Part shown: positions 58,382-64,000 of the stretch, in pieces | How positions within the stretch are numbered: the first letter of the stretch is position 1 | How the letters are laid out: each line of letters opens with the position of its first letter | Assembly: GCF_040054535.1 (NCBI RefSeq) | Contig: NC_090780.1 | Coordinates: 2,252,001 to 2,316,000 of the forward strand | Reading direction: 5' to 3' | Origin: Antennarius striatus | Taxonomy: Eukaryota; Chordata; Actinopteri; Lophiiformes; Antennariidae | DNA length: 64,000 nucleotides | Translations under genes and position numbers: made by a program | Notes under the pieces: generated by a model | What the model saw: only the letters and a program-made list of their open reading frames with translations | Told to the model about the DNA's origin: nothing | Databases searched by the model: none

Positions 58382-58735
58382 TCACACCTCCTTCTTTTCC
58401 TTTGGGCTTTTCCCTTCAGGGGTCGCCACAGCCAATCAATTGCCTCCATCTAACCCTGTCTTCTCTCACACCAACTACCTTCATGTCCTCTTTCACTACA
58501 TCCATAAACCTCCTCTTTGGTCTTCCTCTAGGCCTCCTGCCTGGCAGTTCAAAACTCAGCATCCTTCTACCAATATATTCACTATCTCTCCTCTGGACAT
58601 GTCCAAACCATCTCAGTCTGGCCTCTCTGACTTTATCTCCAAGAACATACAAACTCTGGAGAGAAAGGAGCCCAGAGCCCTCTTGCTGTGAGGTGACAGT
58701 GCTACCAACTATACCAAATGTCATCACGTTTTATA
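58382..58735 (-). mobile_element. 3' fragment of an RTE-type LINE
   Basis: The minus-strand frame 58727-58416 ends with the RTE reverse-transcriptase C-terminus: REARLRWFGHVQRRDSEYIG, ELPGRRPRGRPKRRFMDVVK and VRWRQLIGCGDP. This is followed by the short RTE 3' end (GGCGACCCCTGAAGGGAAAA). The 5' part is missing. Confidence 0.88.
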
Positions 58736-61700
58736 TTTGACGAATAATATAATAATATAATTTTCAAAGATCAGTCTTTTGTAGTATAACCAGGAAATAA
58801 ATGTTCTCTCATAATATGTCTGTGGTTTTAATTGGTCCTTAATCTGGCTTCGACAGCCCATAAATAACCTATTACCTCATTCTACTCCACATGGGGCACG
58901 TGTCATCACATCAAAATTTTGATTAAGGTAGTGGGAAAAGCACAGACCCTGATCACATTTATTTTACCTAGCTTCCAGGCTGATTTAAATGTAAATTCAT
59001 TTTATTTCAGCTCCTCCCATCTTGGCAGTGTATTAATATGGGAAAAGGGGGGGTCTTTTAAGAGAAGAGGGTGATTCTGCCCAGGTAAGCATATTTAGTT
59101 TGTGAGCGTTTGATTCTAAACTAATCTGAATAACTGTGTGAAAGCCAATTTGGTTTTAATTGAGCTCTGCTCTTCTGAACACCTGCAACAAGATTAGGGA
59201 ACGACATTAAGTTGTTTTGCTGCACTGGGCCTCCAAGTGCTGCTCCTGCCGCTTTATAGGCCTGGATTTACCTCCAAATTTTTAATAGAACACCATATGT
59301 GCTTTGCAGAATATGTAATGAGTTTGGCGTGGTGTTTCACAAAACAACAATGAATTCCGGCAGAAAAGAGGGAAATAATACCTGGGTTTATCCAATTCTA
59401 CCTTCCAATGCTTGAATGGTGTGAGAAAGGTGGTTTATTACCAATAGTGTATGATTTTCGGTATATATTATGCCATCTCTCCATCAAACAAAGCCCTAAA
59501 AGGCCATGACAGGCCTAAAACAAACTATTTTTCTGCTCCATCGAGGGAAAACATTAGATAAAGATGCGCAATCCCCCCCCCTGGCACCAGCCCAGCACAG
59601 CTGAACCTGCCAGGAAAGTTGAATAGATATTTGTGTTCGCTCAAACCAGCTCATTCTGTCCTGGATTCTGTCAGCTTTTTGTCTTCTGTGATTTGTACAC
59701 CAGCGAACTCATTGATCCACTCCTCTTTGCAGTCGCAGTACAACATCGGGGCTTCCAGGTGTAATACTGTGAGAGCAGCACACGCTGACAAATCTCAAAA
59801 TACATTCTACTGACCTTTTCACACGAGCAAACACACATGTGTAGTCTCAATAGCTGTCACTAGCAAAATAAGAATACATGTGGTTTTTTTTAAGTTTGAA
59901 ATTGAGGCTTCAGGGTTTTTCTGGACTGGGTTTCACATTCTGATGATAAACGCCCAACATGCTTACTGTCTCTTTTTATATTCTACAACCCCAGAGACTT
60001 GTGGTCAAGGGAGCTTCACCTGAATGAAAAATCAGCAAATAATAATATACGATAATAATAAAGTCTTTTCAATTTTACCTCCCTGGTCCACACTTTATAT
60101 TGATTTTCTTTTTGAATCTGAAAATGCCAATCATTTCTTCGTCAAAATGCTATATTTCCTATTTAAATATATGGGAGAGATGCAAAGTGAGGCAGCGAGC
60201 AGCCGAGCCTGACCTCAGATTGTGCGAGTCCAAACTGGGTTGAGGCTCATAATTGGCAAGTGCCTGTTCCTGTCTCGCTTCACATTTCCACCATAATGTT
60301 TTTAGACACTTTTAATATGAGCTGTAATTTTTCATAGTCAGGCTAATGTATTTCATTTTTGTATGTTTAATATTTAGTTTTGATGAACACATTAAACCAC
60401 AGATAAGAATGTATGAGGTGAGGTAACCAGTACTCTATCTCACCAAAGGGGGCGTACGAGAGCACAGAGGTTCATATTGCTGTCGGTCTTCTACACAGAG
60501 ACAATATAAATGGAGACCCTTAAAAATACCTTAAAAATTTCTCAGACATTATCAACATCAGACCTTAAAGATGTGCTTCAAATATCAAGTCGGCAAATAA
60601 CTTGCTGTTTTCAATTATTATTGTTTAAAATATTTGAGTATTATAATACAAAGATTTAAAAATTAATGAATATTTTGGTAAAGAGTTTTTTTTTTTTACA
60701 CCATTTTGTACTTTAATGAGTACCCTTTTGAAGGTGTAAAAAATTGTGATGGCTGATACACTCTCTCCAAACTGTTATGATCAAATAATGTGTGTGAAAA
60801 TAATGCTGATATAATTTTTCTTCACCAGTTATTATTTTCAGGCTGCTAATTTAATGGCAAATGATCAACTTTGTTTGATTCATAAATTTGTATATCTGAC
60901 CTCACCAGCCACGAACCTCACCTTACATCACTACTACAAACTATATTCTAATCTTTATTCTGGAAATTTGCAAACATTCTGTTATCCACCAGTCTTTGAC
61001 ACACATACTGTCTCCTGAACTTAACATTTTACAGCCAACCATATCTCCGACATTAAAAAGACAAATCAACTGCAGATGTGTAGCTGTTCCTGAAATTTGT
61101 TCAGTGTAATGGTCTCAGTCAAAACGAAGGAATATCCCGGAGGTGTGTAAGGTTTTTGGTCTCACCAAGCATAAAACGGTTGTTTTCTCACTTGACCTCA
61201 AACAGTTTTCTGAGGAGCTTGTGTGAATAACAATCACTTAGAGAGAGAATAGATCCAGATACAGTTATTACGGTTAACATTTAGTAAGCCTTGTGCTGCC
61301 TTGCTGAGCCTTTCCCAGCGGGGAGGTCATGACCATATCTTGCGCTTGCTTTTAGTATTTACTTGTATTTTTTTGTCATTCCTTTTTTTCCTGAGTGATC
61401 ATTATAGTTTTCCTCATTAAGTAGGATATTTATGGACTATTTATGACATTGATGTACAGTTACTGTGGTGTTTATTGATAAACTTTGATTGCAAATATGT
61501 TTTCACCTGTTCATTCAAGAAACTGAGATGGGAGAACCTGTGGATGTCTGTAGTTAAATGTCCCTTTATTTGTTTATCAGTATAAATCCTTAAAAGAACA
61601 TTTCAAACCAATTAGTACTTGATGAATAAAAAAAACAAAACAACAACATTGGGAACAGCTTTCAGCAAAGGGGATAAATAGATTGCTACCATGGGCACAC

Positions 61701-62080
61701 CCAGGGGTGGGACCAGAAAGGTCAGAAATATCCAGAGAAAGGTGAACTTACAGTGGGAAGGATTCCCATTTTTAAGTTCAAGTTCAAATCTTCTTCCTGT
61801 TCCTGTTTTAAGGAGGCTTGGGTACTTCAAGGACACTGGAGGTTATACTGGCAGAGATTTTTTTTAAGCCCCTGGCAGGTTTGACTGTTCCAGATAGGTT
61901 GCAGGTGAAAATCAGATAAAAGACTAAGATTGGAGTTAGGCTCAGGGCTGAAAACCCACTCCTATAAAAAAAAAGTCCTAGTCATGGAAACAGCAACAAA
62001 AATATTGAACAGAACAGACATGATGGGTTTCCTGGTCTATCAACAGATTTCATGGTGAGTGCCAGTGGTTGAAGGTGGAA
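58736..62080. other. Intergenic DNA, nothing recognised
   Basis: AT-rich sequence with scattered homopolymers. I see no exon, RNA gene or repeat family I can name. Confidence 0.45.
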
Positions 62081-62084
62081 GTTC

Positions 62085-62510
62085 TTCACAAAACAAAAAC
62101 AGTTTTTTGGAATATGCGTTCAATGCACGAGACTGGAAAGCTTGCTTAAGTAACAGTTGAAATGGTACGATAAAACTTGTATATATTAGGAGTTAGTGAA
62201 AGATGAACAAGATCAGAGTGTTTCAGAAGCGACACCAGTGAAACAGTGCTGTACTCAGTGCTGTACAAATGATGAAGAAAGTACAGATGCATTTTATGAG
62301 TGGTTACAAACTGAGATTAAGAATACACCAGGCCATGACATGAAGATAGTGATGGTGGATATGAATGCAAAAGTTGGAAGAGATAAATCCAGCCCCCACG
62401 TCAGGCCCATGAGTAATCAAGGCTGTTATGAATGAGCATGGAGAAAGACGGCTGGATGTCTGTGCCAGCTATGACCTTGTAATTGAAGGTACACTATTGA
62501 AGTGTTGTTT
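62085..62510 (+). mobile_element. 5' fragment of an RTE-type LINE (APE endonuclease)
   Basis: Broken frames give FWNMRSMHETGKLA and LYILGVSE, the start of the RTE endonuclease. Then come DAFYEWLQTEIKNTPGHDMK with IVMVDMNAKVGRD and, after a frameshift, NEHGERRLDVCASYDLVIEG. These are successive parts of one AP-endonuclease domain. There are several stops and shifts, and no reverse transcriptase follows. Confidence 0.85.
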
Positions 62511-62679
62511 CTTACAAAATGTGCCACAAGGTTGTTGACAGGATTTCCTGACACACAATCCATAAAAAACATGCACGTTGAGTTTAAGAAACATAAATGT
62601 TGGTTTATTGGGTCATACCATTTGTTCAAACAATCTGGTTCTCTTCTTAGGTGGTACAAATAATAAAACTAAAGTCAGT

Positions 62680-62975
62680 CAAAGTCAACTTTATTGTCAA
62701 ATGTACCATATATGCACAACATATAGCACGGATGAAATTGCAGTCCTCTCTGACCTACAGTAAACAAGCAGTACAACAGGCAGTACAACAGGTTGTACAA
62801 CACAGGCAATGCAACAAAGGCAGAACAAAAGGAAGTACAACACAGGCAGTACAACAGGTGGTACAACACAGGGAGGACAACACAGGCAGGATAACACAGG
62901 CAGTACAACAGGTGGTACAACACAGGGAGGACAACACAGGCAGGGTAACACAGGCAGGACAACACAGGCAGTAAA
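62680..62975. repeat. LINE-tail-like sequence grading into a 54-bp minisatellite
   Basis: AACTTTATTGTCAAATGTAC and a TGCACAACATATAGCACGGA segment resemble an antisense fish LINE 3' end. After it, units built from ACAACACAGGCAG and GTACAACAGGTGGTACAACA recur. A 54-bp unit (starting CAGGCAGTACAACAGGTGG) is present about twice, with shorter 17-20-bp subunits around it. Confidence 0.8.
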
Positions 62976-63049
62976 ACAGATTTTTGTTTATTATGTGATT
63001 ATTTTTTATTATTGTGATTAGTGAGATGTAAATATTTGAGGGCAGCAAA

Positions 63050-64000
63050 AAAAAAAAAGCTGTAGAAAACTACAAGTACAACATGTACTGGAAGGACATA
63101 AGGGCCAATGACTAGTAGACCTGAGGACTGACCACAGCAGCCTTTCAGAACAATAAGCAATAAACATCTTCATGGTGGACAGCGTAGAAAGAGTGTCAAA
63201 GTTGAAGAGCTGGACAGCACCAGGCCCGGTTTGATCCACACATACTGGCTGATGAAGCGAACACCTTTTTCAGGGCCTGTGAGCACTAATGAACCAGCTG
63301 TCTACCGTGGGCAGGACAGTCCTGATCATGACAGAACTTCAGAGGGCATCCATCCCATTCACCTGAAAGCCAATAACCTCTCTCTGTACAACATGGACGC
63401 TGATGTCAGGCATCATGGTGGAATTGTTACTAAAGCAAAAGGAGGCAAGCACCAGCTACTGGTTGATAGAATAGTCTACCTGGACTGTAAGACTAGACAG
63501 GCCAATATTCACCCTGCCTGGATTATAAGACAGCCTATGACTCAGTGTCACAAATATGGATACTGAAATGGCTTGAACTGTACAAGATCGACATAATTGA
63601 GAGCCTTTATCAAGAACTCAATGTGAATGTGGAAGGTAACCCACAGAGACCAACTTGAAGTCGATTCCCTCAAATTATCATTAAGTGTGGCAAGAGATGC
63701 ACTGTTACCACTGCTGTTCTAAATAGGCCTGAAAGCCCTCAGCCAGATCATCATGAATGGTGGCTATGGATATTGATTCCAAAAGAGTGCAACAATTACT
63801 CACTATGGATGACATTAAGCTATATACAGTACCAAGACCGAGTGAGGAATTGACTGACTAATCCACACCATCAAAAACTACAGCAATGACATAGAGATAT
63901 CATTCCAATTGGACATGTGGTTGGATGGTATCAAAGAGAGGCAAGATGATCAGAACCGAAGGGGTCCACATACCAGAGGGCAAAAAAGGAGACATTCAGG
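63050..64000 (+). mobile_element. R2/R4-like LINE copy 2, degenerate, cut by the window end
   Basis: Fragments in several frames match copy 1 and extend it upstream: KLKSWTAPG, then [30 protein letters not shown], a broken KTAYDS segment, LNPLS-type and MDDIKLY. Stops and frameshifts occur throughout, so it is older or less constrained than copy 1. At 63817-63830 it keeps GACATTAAGCTATATA, showing what copy 1 lost after its YMDD box. The element runs past 64000. Confidence 0.88.

Noticed and set aside
62675..63048. Cys/Leu-rich minus-strand and Gln/Thr-rich plus-strand open frames
   Set aside because: They are readings of the 54-bp minisatellite in several frames; no gene context.
1..64000. 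tRNA genes, rRNA, CRISPR arrays and bacterial or viral gene cassettes
   Set aside because: Scanned by eye for B-box-like motifs, regular spaced repeats and dense gene packing; none seen. The regular repeats present are microsatellites, minisatellites or coding repeats.

Overview
The window is nuclear DNA from a vertebrate, most likely a ray-finned (teleost) fish. It has long AT-rich introns with GT-AG borders, many CA/GT, AT, GATA and ATCC microsatellites, and a mix of fish-type transposable elements (LINEs of the L2-like, RTE-like and R2/R4-like groups; hAT, Tigger and small TA-flanked elements). There is no operon, Shine-Dalgarno or CRISPR signal. I cannot name the species. All exon borders were worked out by eye from splice signals, codon phase and family memory; no search was run.

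Layout. (1) 1-20422, minus strand: the 5' half of a NECAB gene, best matched to NECAB3 (EF-hand calcium-binding protein). Five exons are seen, two of them micro-exons of 25 and 26 bp; the 3' half lies outside the window. Its introns hold an antisense L2-like LINE (5.8-7.1 kb) and a 5'-truncated R2/R4-like LINE with a 480-codon open frame (9.4-11.3 kb). (2) 22106-29693, plus strand: a complete RBCK1 (HOIL-1) gene in 12 exons. (3) 32112-35493, minus strand: a complete TBC1D20 gene in 8 exons, tail-to-tail with RBCK1. From memory the same pair is neighbouring in mammals, so this is conserved synteny. (4) 37100-53100, plus strand: a ZNFX1-like helicase gene, head-to-head with TBC1D20, preceded by a near-perfect ISRE. 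The helicase is intact over 17 coding exons, but the gene is broken inside the zinc-finger array, and decayed pieces of the normal C-terminus follow the stop. (5) 53-64 kb: intergenic DNA with transposon remnants (Tigger deletion derivative, two RTE fragments, a minisatellite, and a second R2/R4-like LINE running off the right end), plus one possible orphan coding exon.

How the genes relate. RBCK1 is a LUBAC ubiquitin-ligase subunit and ZNFX1 is an interferon-induced dsRNA-sensing helicase, so two innate-immunity genes flank the Rab1 GAP gene TBC1D20. NECAB3 is functionally unrelated as far as is known.

The most interesting signals are: the truncated, ISRE-driven ZNFX1-like gene with a 120-bp coding tandem repeat in its basic N-terminal region; two inverted MITE copies that could fold a ZNFX1-like exon into a dsRNA loop; a 53-bp inverted repeat spanning the RBCK1 5' end; and a (CA)n tract directly against a weak RBCK1 splice donor. 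I found no clearly new multi-gene system.
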